From: an uncultured Kiritimatiellota bacterium
GTDB lineage: Bacteria > Verrucomicrobiota > Kiritimatiellia > RFP12 > DVOR01
Assembly (NCBI GenBank): GCA_944391055.1
Contig: CALXSF010000004.1
Coordinates: 33,374-97,373, forward strand
Direction: 5' to 3'
DNA: 64,000 nt
In this document: positions 45,581-54,556 of the stretch, piece after piece
Layout of the letters: each line of letters starts with the position of its first letter
Numbering within the stretch: the stretch's first letter is position 1
Notes under the pieces: generated by a model
What the model saw: only the letters and a program-made list of their open reading frames with translations
Told to the model about the DNA's origin: nothing
The model's database searches: none
Program-made: the position numbers and the translations under genes

Positions 45581-46479
45581 AACCGATCCTGCTGATCTGG
45601 CTTGCCTTCCGCGAGGTGGCGGACTTCACCGCCACGCGCGGGCAGGTGGCGCGTTGGGCCGAAGAGGTGCCCGAGCTGGAGGTGGTCTTCGCGGAGAGCC
45701 AGGAGGCCTTCGTGCGCAACCTCTCCAAGGCCACCTACGTGATGACCTTCCGCTTCTCGGAGGCGTGGCTGCCCCTGACCTACCGCGTGAAATGGATGGC
45801 CACCCCGGCAGCCGGGCGCGAACTCCTGGGGGCGCGTATCCCCGACCGCATCCGCCTGACGCACGGCACCTTCCACGGCGCGCTGATGGCGGAGACGGCG
45901 GTGGGGATGCTGCTCGCCGTGCGGCGGGGCCTCCTGCCGGGGCTCGGGCTCTGCGGGCCGGAGGCCCCTTGGCCCAAGACGCTCCCAGGGCGCTGCGCCA
46001 TCGCCGGGAGCCGCGCCACGATCGTGGGCTACGGGCACATCGGCAAGGCCATCGGCGCGAAACTCAAGGCCCTCGGCGTGGCCGTGACGGGCGTGACCCA
46101 CGCCAACCTGGGCGAGCTGGACGCGCTCCTTGCGCAGACCGACGCCCTTTTCCTCGCCTTGCCCGCCACCGCCGAGACGGACAACCTCCTGGACGCCCGG
46201 CGGCTCGCCCTCCTGCCGCGCCACGCCGTGCTCGTCAATGTGGGGCGCGGCAACGCGTTGGACGAGGAGGCCCTCGCCGGCGCGCTTGGGCGGGGCGACC
46301 TCCACGCCGCCTTCCTCGACGTGATGAAGGAGGAGCCCTACCCCGCCGACGGCCCTTTGCGCCGGGCGCCGCGCTGTTACCTGCTGCCGCACGCCTCGGC
46401 CTTCTCGCCGGACTATCTGGACCGCGCCTTCGCCGAGTGGCTGGGGATTTACCGGCGTGACTTCCGCAACCAGGGCTGA
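45577..46479 (+). CDS. D-isomer-specific 2-hydroxyacid dehydrogenase family protein
   Basis: 300 residues. The nucleotide-binding domain has GYGHIG (151-156), LPATAETDNLL and VNVGRG with the catalytic Arg. FLDVMKEEPYP carries the Glu region and LLPHAS the catalytic His. Substrate unknown; it could reduce a 2-keto acid with NAD(P)H. ATG overlaps the rpoN stop, and the end overlaps recO by 23 bases, so the operon is tightly coupled. Confidence 0.9.
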   Translation: MKPILLIWLAFREVADFTATRGQVARWAEEVPELEVVFAESQEAFVRNLSKATYVMTFRFSEAWLPLTYRVKWMATPAAGRELLGARIPDRIRLTHGTFHGALMAETAVGMLLAVRRGLLPGLGLCGPEAPWPKTLPGRCAIAGSRATIVGYGHIGKAIGAKLKALGVAVTGVTHANLGELDALLAQTDALFLALPATAETDNLLDARRLALLPRHAVLVNVGRGNALDEEALAGALGRGDLHAAFLDVMKEEPYPADGPLRRAPRCYLLPHASAFSPDYLDRAFAEWLGIYRRDFRNQG

Positions 46480-47287
46480 GGCCGCGGGCGCCGTGCCGCT
46501 GCTGAAGGACGAGGCGCTCTGCCTGGCGCTCCGCCCCTTCGGCAAGACCTCGCAGATGGTCGTGTGGCTCACCGCGCGGCACGGGCTGGTCACCACCCCC
46601 GTCAAGGGCGCCCAACGGCCCAAGGGCGCCTTCCTGGGGCGCTGCGACGTGGGGTACCTCTGCGAGGTCGTCCTCTACGCCCGCGAGCGGGGGGGCGTGC
46701 GCAACATCCGGGAGTGCACGCCCCTGGCGCTGCGCGAGCGGCTGCGCGGGGATTGGCGCGCCGCGGTGGCCGCCGACTATGCCTGCGACCTCACGCTCCG
46801 GACCGCCCAGCCCGGCATGGCCAACCCCGCGCTGTTCCGCGATTTGGGCGAACTGCTCGAAACCTTGCCCGATTGCTCCCCGCACGAGGCCTCCCTGGCC
46901 TTGCTGTGGTTCGAGAGCCGCCTGCTGCACGCCGTCGGCCTGGGCCCGGATTTCACGCCCTGCGCGCGGTGCCCGGCCACGCCGCGCCGCCTCTTCTCGG
47001 TGGAGGAGGGGCGTTTTGTCTGCCCCCACCATCCCTCGCGCCTGCGGACGCCCCCCACCCTGACGCTGCACGACGACATCCCCGCCCTCCACCGCCATTT
47101 CCTCGGACGGCCCCTCGCCCGCTTGCTCGCCGAGGCGCGGGCCGCCGACCGCCGCGACGATCTGGGGCGCCCCGAGCCTTTCCCCGGGGTCTTCGGGCTG
47201 CGCCGCTTCCTGGGCGTCTTCCTCTCCGCCCACCTCGATCTGCCCCCCGGGCCGCGGCGCACCGCGCTCGACCTCCTCATCAGCTGA
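46457..47287 (+). CDS. recO: DNA repair protein RecO
   Basis: 276 residues. An OB-fold N-terminal domain (ALCLALRPFGKTSQMVVWLT, then GLVTTPVKGAQRPK) is followed by a helical domain with a Cys cluster (CARC and VCPHH) matching the zinc site of many RecO proteins. It promotes RecA loading in RecFOR recombinational repair. Start is GTG 46457, overlapping the upstream gene by 23 bases; no later start preserves the OB fold. Confidence 0.85.
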   Translation: MTSATRAEAAGAVPLLKDEALCLALRPFGKTSQMVVWLTARHGLVTTPVKGAQRPKGAFLGRCDVGYLCEVVLYARERGGVRNIRECTPLALRERLRGDWRAAVAADYACDLTLRTAQPGMANPALFRDLGELLETLPDCSPHEASLALLWFESRLLHAVGLGPDFTPCARCPATPRRLFSVEEGRFVCPHHPSRLRTPPTLTLHDDIPALHRHFLGRPLARLLAEARAADRRDDLGRPEPFPGVFGLRRFLGVFLSAHLDLPPGPRRTALDLLIS

Positions 47288-47358
47288 CGGGATCGTCCGC
47301 ATACGCTTGGCCGCGGCGCGCGAAAACGCGCCGTCCGGCCCGTCGCCTCCCTGCGCCT

Positions 47359-47369
47359 TGTGGTATGTT
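47359..47369 (+). promoter_or_regulatory. Extended -10 box of the GH97 gene
   Basis: TTGTGG (47358-47363) followed directly by TATGTT (47364-47369), 38 bases before the GH97 ATG; AAAGGAG lies in the leader. Confidence 0.55.
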
Positions 47370-47406
47370 GGGGGTGCCGTCAGAGGAAACCAAAGGAGCA
47401 TGCGAG

Positions 47407-49317
47407 ATGAAAAGAGGCTTGGCAACCGCGGTGTTTTCATGCGTGGCCTGGGGCGTTTTCGCCACCGGCCCCGAAATCGCGCTGACGCTCACCCCGGAGG
47501 GCGCGCTCCGCCAGCGCGTGACCCTCGACGGGGAGGAGATCGTCGCGCCCTCGCCGTTGGGGATCATCCTTGACGGCGTCGCGCTCGGCGAACGCGAGAC
47601 CGAGGTGTCGCGCACGCTGGCCGACGGCCTCACCACGCTGACGCTCCGCAACGCATCCGGGCGTATCTGGACGGTGGAGGCGCGCGCGTTCCCGGACGGC
47701 GTGGCCGTGCGTTACCGGATCCCGGCCCAGGGCCCCGCCACCGTCTCGCGCGAGACGACCGCCTTCACCTTCCCCTCCGGGACCACCGCGTGGTACGCCT
47801 CGGCCGTCTTCCAATATGGCTACACCCAGCGTTATCAGGAGCGCAAGACCGACGCCATCGCGGGCGAAATCCTCGCGCCGCCCGCCACGTTCCGTCTGCC
47901 CAGCGGGATTTACGCGGCGCTCACGGAGGGCAACCTGCGCGACTTCCACGGCTGCGCGTTCGAGGGGACGGCGCCCAACGTCGTCTCCGTGCTGTTCGCC
48001 GAGTGCAAAGGCGCGCTGGACGAGGGCCTCGCCGTCGGGATGCCCAAGAAAGACCGCAACACCGTGGTGCGCAATCGCCCTTGGCAGGCGATCCCCAAGC
48101 GCGGCACGAACGAGATCGTCACGCCGTGGCGCATCCTGATGGTCGCGCGCGACCTCGACGGGCTCGTGAACAACGGCATCCTCGCCCGCGTCGCCGACAA
48201 GCCCGACCCGGCGCTCTTCCCCAACGGCGGGCGCGAGCCTTGGATTCGGCCGGCCCGCGCAGTCTGGACCTGGCTGCTGGAGCGTCCCAACCGGCAGGGC
48301 TTCGACAATTGCCTGACGCTCATCGACGAAGCCAAGGCGCTCGGCTACGAGGCCCTTGTCATCGACGAGGGCTGGGAGCGCTGGCCGCAGCGCGAGGCCA
48401 AGAACCCGCGGGTCAAGGGCCTCGACAAGTGGGGCATGCTCGCCAAACTCTGCGCCACCGCGCGCGAGCGCGGCGTAATGGTCTGGGTGTGGCGCCCCGG
48501 CGCGCCGCGCCACAAAGACGACTGGCAGCTCCTCGACCCCGCCGAGCGCGCGGCCTTCATGGACGCCTGCGTCAAGGCCGGCGTCAGCGGGCTCAAGGTC
48601 GACTTCTTCCACCGCGAGAACCTCCCGACCGTCCAGGCGATGGAGGCCATCCTCGCCGACGCGGCGAAACGTCGGCTCATGGTCGTCTTCCACGGCGTGA
48701 ACAAACCCACGGGCGACGCCTTCACCTGGCCGAACCTCCTTGCCAAGGAGGCGGTCTCCGGGCTTGAATGCGTCGGCTGGGGGGAGCGCAACATGGCGCC
48801 GTGGCCCGTCCACGACGCGACGCTCCCCTTCACCCGCTGGCTTGCGGGGCCGGCCGACTACACCCCCGTCTGCTTCCGCAGGAAGTGCCCCGCCTCCACG
48901 ACCTTCGCCCATCAGGCCGCCACGGCGGTCGCCTTCACCTCGCCCATGCTCATCCTCGCCGCGGACCCGCAGGATTTGTCGCGCCAGCCGGCCGCCGACT
49001 TCTTCCGGGATTTGCCCGTGACGTGGGATGAGACGCGCGTCCTCGACCCCAGCGCGATCGGGCAACTCGCCGTCCTTGCCCGCCGCCACGGGGAGGAGTG
49101 GTGGGTCGCCATCCTCAACGGCGTCGAGCCGCGCACGCTCACCCTCCCGCTCGGCTTCCTCGGCGACGGCGCCTGGACGCTTGACGCGCTGGAGGACGGC
49201 GCCCCCGACCGCCGGAAGCTGACCCGCCGCCAAGCCCGCCTCTCGGCGTCGGAGACGCTTACGTGCCCGCTTCTCTCCGGCGGGGGCGCGCTGCTCCGTC
49301 TCCGCCCCGCCAGATGA
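47407..49317 (+). CDS. Secreted GH97 glycosidase, retaining alpha-galactosidase-like
   Basis: 636 residues with signal peptide (LATAVFSCVAWGVFA). An N-terminal beta-sandwich super-domain (about 25-270) is followed by the catalytic barrel with WTWLLERPN and ALVIDEGW. SGLKVDFFHREN contains D399, aligned with the nucleophile of retaining GH97 alpha-galactosidases rather than the catalytic Glu pair of the inverting alpha-glucosidase branch. SGLECVGWGE carries the probable acid/base Glu. It would remove alpha-galactose from glycans outside the cytoplasm. ATG 47407 was chosen from the signal peptide and the AAAGGAG; the frame upstream to 46564 is the shadow of recO. Confidence 0.9.
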   Translation: MKRGLATAVFSCVAWGVFATGPEIALTLTPEGALRQRVTLDGEEIVAPSPLGIILDGVALGERETEVSRTLADGLTTLTLRNASGRIWTVEARAFPDGVAVRYRIPAQGPATVSRETTAFTFPSGTTAWYASAVFQYGYTQRYQERKTDAIAGEILAPPATFRLPSGIYAALTEGNLRDFHGCAFEGTAPNVVSVLFAECKGALDEGLAVGMPKKDRNTVVRNRPWQAIPKRGTNEIVTPWRILMVARDLDGLVNNGILARVADKPDPALFPNGGREPWIRPARAVWTWLLERPNRQGFDNCLTLIDEAKALGYEALVIDEGWERWPQREAKNPRVKGLDKWGMLAKLCATARERGVMVWVWRPGAPRHKDDWQLLDPAERAAFMDACVKAGVSGLKVDFFHRENLPTVQAMEAILADAAKRRLMVVFHGVNKPTGDAFTWPNLLAKEAVSGLECVGWGERNMAPWPVHDATLPFTRWLAGPADYTPVCFRRKCPASTTFAHQAATAVAFTSPMLILAADPQDLSRQPAADFFRDLPVTWDETRVLDPSAIGQLAVLARRHGEEWWVAILNGVEPRTLTLPLGFLGDGAWTLDALEDGAPDRRKLTRRQARLSASETLTCPLLSGGGALLRLRPAR

Positions 49318-49323
49318 GGCGAT

Positions 49324-49363
49324 AAAAAAGCCCCCGGCCTCGCAAGCGGAGGTCGGGGGCTTC
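49324..49363 (-). terminator. Shared terminator of GH97 and the leftward operon
   Basis: A 14-bp stem with one G-U pair: AAGCCCCCGGCCTC at 49328-49341 against GAGGTCGGGGGCTT at 49349-49362. A six-T run follows on the minus strand; the + strand side has only TTCGGTTT. The strongest use is ending the leftward NUDIX-ridA-kdsB operon. Confidence 0.9.
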
Positions 49364-49376
49364 GGTTTCTCGGCGC

Positions 49377-50009
49377 TCAGTCCACGATCGGCCGCCAGCC
49401 GGGGTCGGCGTGCGCGGCGAAGCAGAGTGCGATTTGCTCCTCGGTGTTCTTTTCGTGGGCAAGCGGCGGCAGCGAATCGGCGGGGAACCAATCGATGCCG
49501 AGCGTTTCGATGTTGGGGGCGAACGTCCCGCCCAGCGGACGGCACAGAAGGAAGACCTTGCAGACGTTCCAGGCGGAGACCTGGGCGTTGCGGCGCTTCC
49601 AGTCATGGAGGGCGACGAGGCGGACGAACTCGGCCTCAAGCCCGGCCTCCTCCCGGATTTCCTTGAGGGCGTGGGCGGCGACGCTTTGGTCGACATCGAC
49701 CCAGCCGCCGGGAAGCGCCCAGCGGCCGTCGCGCTCGTGGACCAGGAGGATGCGCCCCGATGCGTCGAAAAGCGCGGCGCGCGTGTCGAGCTTGGGCGTC
49801 TGGAACCCGATCTCGTTGCAAAAAAGCCCTTTGACGCGCGCGAGCGGCTCCCCGCTCCCCGCGGCCATCATCTCGGCGGCGAGGTCGCGGATGCGCTGGA
49901 AGCGCTCGCGGTCAAAGGGGGCTTAGGTGTAGGCCAGGCCGGCCTGGGCGAGGAACTGCAGTTCCTTCGCCCAGTCAAGCCATTTCGGCTGAGGGGGCGT
50001 CGGCCGCAT
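49377..50009 (-). pseudogene. NUDIX hydrolase interrupted by an in-frame stop at codon 29
   Basis: From ATG 50009 the frame encodes the family N-terminal helical domain: PKWLDWAKELQFLAQAGLAYT, then TAA (49923-49925), then APFDRERFQRIRDLAAEM. It then continues without frameshift into the NUDIX core (GRWALPGGWVDVDQS, then KEIREEAGLEAE) and ends as 210 codons. The residue at the stop is usually Lys in this family to my memory, so a single AAA-to-TAA change is likely. Re-initiation at ATG 49871 could yield a 164-residue core lacking the N-domain. In the NUDIX box the first Glu is Gln. It lies 14 bases after ridA, last in an 11-gene operon. Confidence 0.8.
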
Positions 50010-50023
50010 GGTTCCGCCGGCGC

Positions 50024-50395
50024 TCACTCGGCGAGCGCCAGGATCTCGATCTCGCAGAGGCAGCCTTTGGGGATGTCCCGGACGGCGACGCAGGAGCGGG
50101 CGGGCTTGGAGACGAAGTATTTGGCGTAGACCTCGTTGAAGGCGGCGAAGTCGGCGATGTCGGCCAAAAAGCAGGTGGTCTTGATGACCTTGCCGAAGTC
50201 AAGCCCGGCGGCGGCGAGGATGGCGCCGCAGTTGCGGCAGGCCTGCTCCGCCTGTTCGGCGATGCCGGAGGGGATTTTGCCGGTGGCCGGATCGACGGGG
50301 ATCTGCCCCGAGGCGAACAGCAGGCCGTTGGCGACGATTGCCTGGGAATAGGGGCCGATGGCCGCGGGGGCGAGATCGGTGGCGAGCGTCTTCAT
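50024..50395 (-). CDS. ridA: RidA family enamine/imine deaminase
   Basis: 123 residues of the YjgF/YER057c/UK114 family: IGPYSQAI, LLFASGQIP, and R104 region ARSCVAV with the conserved substrate-binding Arg. It hydrolyses reactive 2-aminoacrylate-type intermediates made by PLP enzymes such as threonine/serine dehydratase. A threonine dehydratase is encoded at the head of the same operon, which makes functional sense. Confidence 0.95.
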   Translation of the reverse strand: MKTLATDLAPAAIGPYSQAIVANGLLFASGQIPVDPATGKIPSGIAEQAEQACRNCGAILAAAGLDFGKVIKTTCFLADIADFAAFNEVYAKYFVSKPARSCVAVRDIPKGCLCEIEILALAE

Positions 50396-50431
50396 GGGAT
50401 TTCCTTTGTTGGGGGTGATTGTGAATGCCGG

Positions 50432-50746
50432 TCAGGCGAACCGTTCGACGAGCTTGGCGGCGGTCTCGACGCAGACAGGGCAAGGCGTGCCGGTCTGCGT
50501 CTTGATGTCATGGCAGGTCAGCGCGCCGACTTCCCGGGCGAAGGCGGCCTTGATTTCCTCCGCGCGCTCCGGGCAAAGGATGAGCGCCGCGTGGAGGGCC
50601 CCGCAGAGGCCGCCCGGGGCCCGGCCGCCGGAGCTTCCGGCGAGCGCGGCGACCGCCTCGTCCGTCCCGCCCGCGCCGGCCATGACGGCTTGCGCGCAAT
50701 TGTGTTTCCGGGGGACGGCGGTGAAAAGGGCATGGGCCTGGGTCAT
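50432..50746 (-). CDS. C_GCAxxG_C_C family protein
   Basis: 104 residues. The family pattern is visible: NCAQAVMAGAG, then GLCGALHAA, then LTCHD and CPVCVETAA. These cysteines probably bind a metal or take part in redox chemistry; function is unknown for the family. ATG 50746 lies 1 base after the kdsB stop, with its ribosome-binding site AGGAGG inside the last kdsB codons. Confidence 0.85.
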   Translation of the reverse strand: MTQAHALFTAVPRKHNCAQAVMAGAGGTDEAVAALAGSSGGRAPGGLCGALHAALILCPERAEEIKAAFAREVGALTCHDIKTQTGTPCPVCVETAAKLVERFA

Positions 50747-50747
50747 G

Positions 50748-51479
50748 TCAAAGCCTCCTAAGAAGCAGGTTCTCAACGATCGGGACGTCGGCGGGGGTGT
50801 CGACCCCGACCCCCTCGTCATTGCGCCGGATGACGCCGATCCGGCCGCCAAGCCACAGCGCACGGAGCTGCTCCAGCGATTCGGTGGTCTCAAGCGGGCA
50901 GGGCGGCGTGTGGATGAGGCGGTCGAGGAAGTCGCCCCGATACGCATAAATCCCCAGGTGCCGCCAATAGAGGCCGGAGGCGAGGTCGGGGTCACCATCG
51001 CGGCGGCAGGGGATGGGGAGGCGGGAGAAGTAAAGCGCGGAGTCGTCGTTGCGGAGGACGACCTTGACGACGGTGCGCGCGAACAGTTGCTCCTGCGAAC
51101 GGATGGGGCAGGCCGCGGTCGCCATCTCCTCGCCGGTGCGCGCCATCCGCTCGGCGAGGGCATCGATGAGCGCCGGCTCCATAAGGGGCTCGTCGCCCTG
51201 GATGTTGACGACGATGTCCTCGGGGCCGGCCTGCGCGGCGCGGGCGACGCGATCGGTGCCGGACGGGAGGTCGCTGGGCGTCATGACGGCCTCGCAGAGC
51301 GGGGAGACGGCGGCGGCGATGCGCGCGTCGTCGGTGGCCACGAGCACGCGATCGAGGCGCTTTGCCCGCTTGGCGGCCTCGACCACCCAGCGAATGAGCG
51401 GTTTGCCAAGGATCGGGGTGAGCGGTTTGCCGGGGAAACGCGAACTGCCCCAGCGCGACGGGATGACGCCAATGACCAT
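50748..51479 (-). CDS. kdsB: 3-deoxy-manno-octulosonate cytidylyltransferase (CMP-Kdo synthetase)
   Basis: 243 residues. The nucleotidyltransferase signature GSSRFPGKPL is followed by LVATDD, VVNIQGDEPL and the family-specific YFSRLPIP and HLGIYAYR. It activates Kdo for WaaA (25629-26933). It lies 16 bases downstream of gpsA in the operon. Confidence 0.95.
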   Translation of the reverse strand: MVIGVIPSRWGSSRFPGKPLTPILGKPLIRWVVEAAKRAKRLDRVLVATDDARIAAAVSPLCEAVMTPSDLPSGTDRVARAAQAGPEDIVVNIQGDEPLMEPALIDALAERMARTGEEMATAACPIRSQEQLFARTVVKVVLRNDDSALYFSRLPIPCRRDGDPDLASGLYWRHLGIYAYRGDFLDRLIHTPPCPLETTESLEQLRALWLGGRIGVIRRNDEGVGVDTPADVPIVENLLLRRL

Positions 51480-51495
51480 GAGGGTCCCTTTCGTT

Positions 51496-52485
51496 TTATT
51501 CGGGCTTGGCCGCGCGCTCCATGAGGAGAAGGACGGCGTCCTTGGCGGGAAGCCCCTGATGGCAAATCCGATAAACGACCTCGGCGATGGGCATCTCGAC
51601 GCCGTATTCCTGCGCGAGGTCGTGCAACAGGCGCGCGTTGTCGACGCCTTCCGCCACCATCTGCATCGAGGCGAGGATGTCGGCGATGGACTCCCCGCGC
51701 CCGAGACGCTCGCCGACGGTGTGGTTGCGGCTGTGCTTGGAGGTGCAGGTCACGATCAGATCGCCGATGCCCGCCAGCCCGCTGAGCGTCTGTGGCTTGG
51801 CGCCCATTTTGAGCCCCAGGCGAACCATCTCCGCCAAGCCGCGCGTGATGAGCGCCGCCCGCGTGTTGTCGCCGAACCCGAACCCGTCGCTTGCACCGAC
51901 GGCGATGGCCAAGACGTTCTTGACCACGCCGCCGATCTCGACGCCGAGGACGTCGTCGGTGGTGTAAACACGGAACCTGGGGCCGTTGAAGAGCCGTTGG
52001 GCCTCGACCGCCAAGGCATGGTTGGCGCAGGCGCAGGTGACGGCGGTCGGGACGCCGCGCGCGACCTCCTCGGCATGGGAGGGGCCCGAAAGCACGACCA
52101 CGCGGTCGGACCCCAAAACCGAGGCGGCCACCTCGCTCATGCGCTGGTGGGTCTCAGGGCAGACACCCTTGGTGAGGCTGACGACCAACGTGCGCCCCAC
52201 ATCCAAAAGCGGCGCGACTTGCGCGCAGACGGAGCGGTAGAACTTGGACGGGATGGCCAGCACCAAAACATCCGCCTCCGGGACGGCCTCACGCAGATCG
52301 GCGGTCCAACGGATGGCCTCCGGCAGCGTCGGCCCCGGCAAATAACGCGGGTTGCGATGCGTGGCACGGATCTGCGCGATGTAATCCGCGAAAGGCCCCC
52401 ACACGGTGACGCGATGCCCGCGGGACTCCAAGAGCAAGGCGATGGCGGTGCCCCAGCCTCCATCCCCGATGACGGCGATCCTCAT
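51496..52485 (-). CDS. gpsA: Glycerol-3-phosphate dehydrogenase [NAD(P)+]
   Basis: 329 residues. The N-terminal Rossmann loop GDGGWGTAIA is followed by SLTKGV, SGPSHAEEVARG with the active-site region, the catalytic Lys in GGVVKNVLAIA, and LAGIGDLIVTCTS. It supplies sn-glycerol 3-phosphate for phospholipids. Adjacent plsY, overlapping by 4 bases, uses that product. ATG 52485 fits the Rossmann start; the long frame upstream is a shadow. Confidence 0.96.
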   Translation of the reverse strand: MRIAVIGDGGWGTAIALLLESRGHRVTVWGPFADYIAQIRATHRNPRYLPGPTLPEAIRWTADLREAVPEADVLVLAIPSKFYRSVCAQVAPLLDVGRTLVVSLTKGVCPETHQRMSEVAASVLGSDRVVVLSGPSHAEEVARGVPTAVTCACANHALAVEAQRLFNGPRFRVYTTDDVLGVEIGGVVKNVLAIAVGASDGFGFGDNTRAALITRGLAEMVRLGLKMGAKPQTLSGLAGIGDLIVTCTSKHSRNHTVGERLGRGESIADILASMQMVAEGVDNARLLHDLAQEYGVEMPIAEVVYRICHQGLPAKDAVLLLMERAAKPE

Positions 52486-53171
52486 GGCCTCTCCTCCTGT
52501 TTGGCGTCCCGTCTGGCGCGCTGGGCCGCGGTGAACGCGAAGCGATTCTCCTGCCCTCGGCAGAGCCGTGCCAGATTGGCCCGATGCTTGATGATGGCCA
52601 ACAGGGCGAGCGTCGTGATGAGAATGGCGAACCAGCGCGGGTGCGCGGCGTAAAGCGGCGTCCAGACCATCCCCCCCACGACGACGGCCGCCAGGCAGCT
52701 GGAAAGGGAGACATAGCGCGAGGCGAGGAAGCAAATCCCCCACACGCCCAGCCCGACGCCCGCCGCCAGCGGCGCCACCCCCAGCAACAGCCCAAGCGCC
52801 GTGGAGACGCCCTTGCCGCCGCGGAACCCCAGCCAGACAGGGAAGATATGGCCCAACATCGCCGCGGCGCCGCACAGCACGCGCAGCAACAGCGCGCCAT
52901 GGGCGCCGATCTCCGCCCCCCAGAGCGCCGGCAGCGCGGCACACCAGACGCCGCCCAGCCCTTTCAGCATGTCGCACGCGAAGGCAAGGATCCCCCATTT
53001 CGCCCCGACGCAGCGGAAGACGTTGGTGGCGCCGATGTTGCGGCTCCCGACCGTGCGCACGTCCACGCCCCGGGCCTTCCCCAGAAGCAGCCCGAAAGGG
53101 ATCGCGCCGAGCAGATAGGCCAACGTGAGCGCGGCCAGCGCATTGAGCGAATCGGACAGACAGGCGATCAT
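52482..53171 (-). CDS. plsY: Acyl-phosphate:glycerol-3-phosphate acyltransferase
   Basis: 229 residues with about six membrane segments. The signatures GSRNIGATNVFRCVG and GFRGGKGVSTALG bind phosphate and acyl donor. The C-terminal ~25 residues are charged and likely cytoplasmic. It makes lysophosphatidate from glycerol 3-phosphate supplied by GpsA. ATG 53171 overlaps the aroQ stop as ATGA. Confidence 0.95.
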   Translation of the reverse strand: MIACLSDSLNALAALTLAYLLGAIPFGLLLGKARGVDVRTVGSRNIGATNVFRCVGAKWGILAFACDMLKGLGGVWCAALPALWGAEIGAHGALLLRVLCGAAAMLGHIFPVWLGFRGGKGVSTALGLLLGVAPLAAGVGLGVWGICFLASRYVSLSSCLAAVVVGGMVWTPLYAAHPRWFAILITTLALLAIIKHRANLARLCRGQENRFAFTAAQRARRDAKQEERP

Positions 53172-53608
53172 TGCCGCCCCCGGATGTGCGCGACCAGCCC
53201 CTCCACGGCAAGCGCATAGCCCGTGAGCCCAAATCCCATCAGCTGCGCCACGCAAACCGGCGCGGTGTAGGAAACGTGGCGGAAAGCCTCGCGCTTGTGC
53301 GTGTTGGAGATATGCAGCTCAACGGCGGGCAGTTCGCTTGCCGCGATCGCATCGCGAAGCGCCACGGACGTGTGCGTGTAGGCCGCGGGGTTGATCACAA
53401 GCCCGTCATAGACGCCGCGCGCGGCGCCGATCTTGGCGACCAACTCGCCCTCGACGTCGCTCTGGAAACAATCCAGCGTCGCCCCGAGGCGCTCCGCGGT
53501 CTCGCGCGCCAACGCCTCCGCGTCGGCCAGCGTGAAGCGACCATAGATATCCGGCTCGCGCGTGCCGAGCAAACGCAGGTTCGGGCCATTGAGCAGAAGC
53601 AATTTCAT
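53168..53608 (-). CDS. aroQ: Type II 3-dehydroquinate dehydratase
   Basis: 146 residues of the dodecameric type II family: LNGPNLRLLGTREP with the catalytic Arg, IYG with the catalytic Tyr, VINPAAYTHTS, and ELHISNTHKREAFRH. It carries out the third step of the shikimate pathway. Ten bases after holB in the operon; ends overlapping plsY. Confidence 0.96.
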   Translation of the reverse strand: MKLLLLNGPNLRLLGTREPDIYGRFTLADAEALARETAERLGATLDCFQSDVEGELVAKIGAARGVYDGLVINPAAYTHTSVALRDAIAASELPAVELHISNTHKREAFRHVSYTAPVCVAQLMGFGLTGYALAVEGLVAHIRGRQ

Positions 53609-53618
53609 GACAAACCTT

Positions 53619-54554
53619 TCAGAGATAAAAACGATCCATCCAATACGGCAGGATGTGGGCCGGCGAGAGATTGCGATCCAGCTGTTCGGCCAACATCCCC
53701 AGCAGCGAGAGATTCTCCTCCAAATGCGCCAAGGAGTGCGCGGCCGCCCGCCGCGCCAGCGCCTCCCGGTGCTCCGGGAACGCAAGGGGCGGCTCCGCCC
53801 CCGCGCCTGCGGCGCGAACGCACATCAGATCGCGCATCCACTGCTCGATCGTCAGCAACAAATCATTGCGCCACGCCTTCGCCTTCGCGCCGACAAGCGC
53901 CTTGAGCGTGTCCGCGTCCTCCTCCACGAACCGATTGGCCTTGCTTTCCTCGCGCACCTCCTTCTCGGCGCGCGCCTCCATGTCCTCGAGGATGGCGCAG
54001 AGCACGTCCGCGCGCGCCGTGTCCAAGAGGACGGATTTCTCGCCGACCTCCGCCAACAGCCCCAGGACCCGCGTGCGCCACGGCTCGTCCAGACGTCGCG
54101 CGCCCCCCGCCTGAATGACTTGGCAACGCGAGACGATCGTGGGCAAGACGTCCGTCAACGCATCCACCAGCAACAGGAAAAGCGTCCGTGGCGGCGGCTC
54201 CTCGAGCGTCTTGAGGAACGCGTTGGCGGCCTCCGCCCGCATCCGCTCGGCCGAGACGATGACGATCACCTTCCAGCCGCCGGAGAGCGCGCTCTGCTGC
54301 GCCAGCGGCAGGATCCGCCCGCGCATCATCTCCGCGCTGATGACGCGGCTGACCTTTTCCGGCTCGAACCACGGCATGTCCGGATGCGCGTGATCGGCGA
54401 TGGTCGGCCCCTCGCCGAGCAGGCGCGCGCCGATCCATTCCGCCAACTCGCGCCCTTCATGGCGGACCGGCCCCACGATGAGATAGCCCTGCGCGGGCCG
54501 CCCAGCCTCAAACGCGCGGGAAAGATTCGCGCGGATGGTCTCGTCCGCCGCCAT
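53619..54554 (-). CDS. holB: DNA polymerase III delta' (clamp-loader) subunit
   Basis: 311 residues of the AAA+ delta' type. The region KVIVIVSAERMRAEAANAFLKTLEEPPP is diagnostic, followed by LPTIVSRCQVI with the SRC sensor motif. The canonical P-loop (GxxGxGKT) and the four-Cys zinc module are absent, as expected for an ATPase-inactive delta' that is also reduced. ATG 54554 lies 2 bases after the permease gene. Confidence 0.85.
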   Translation of the reverse strand: MAADETIRANLSRAFEAGRPAQGYLIVGPVRHEGRELAEWIGARLLGEGPTIADHAHPDMPWFEPEKVSRVISAEMMRGRILPLAQQSALSGGWKVIVIVSAERMRAEAANAFLKTLEEPPPRTLFLLLVDALTDVLPTIVSRCQVIQAGGARRLDEPWRTRVLGLLAEVGEKSVLLDTARADVLCAILEDMEARAEKEVREESKANRFVEEDADTLKALVGAKAKAWRNDLLLTIEQWMRDLMCVRAAGAGAEPPLAFPEHREALARRAAAHSLAHLEENLSLLGMLAEQLDRNLSPAHILPYWMDRFYL

Positions 54555-54556
54555 CC

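Noticed and set aside
49923..49925. Programmed recoding of the in-frame TAA in the NUDIX gene
   Set aside because: TAA is not used for selenocysteine or pyrrolysine and no downstream recoding structure is apparent; a nonsense mutation is simpler.
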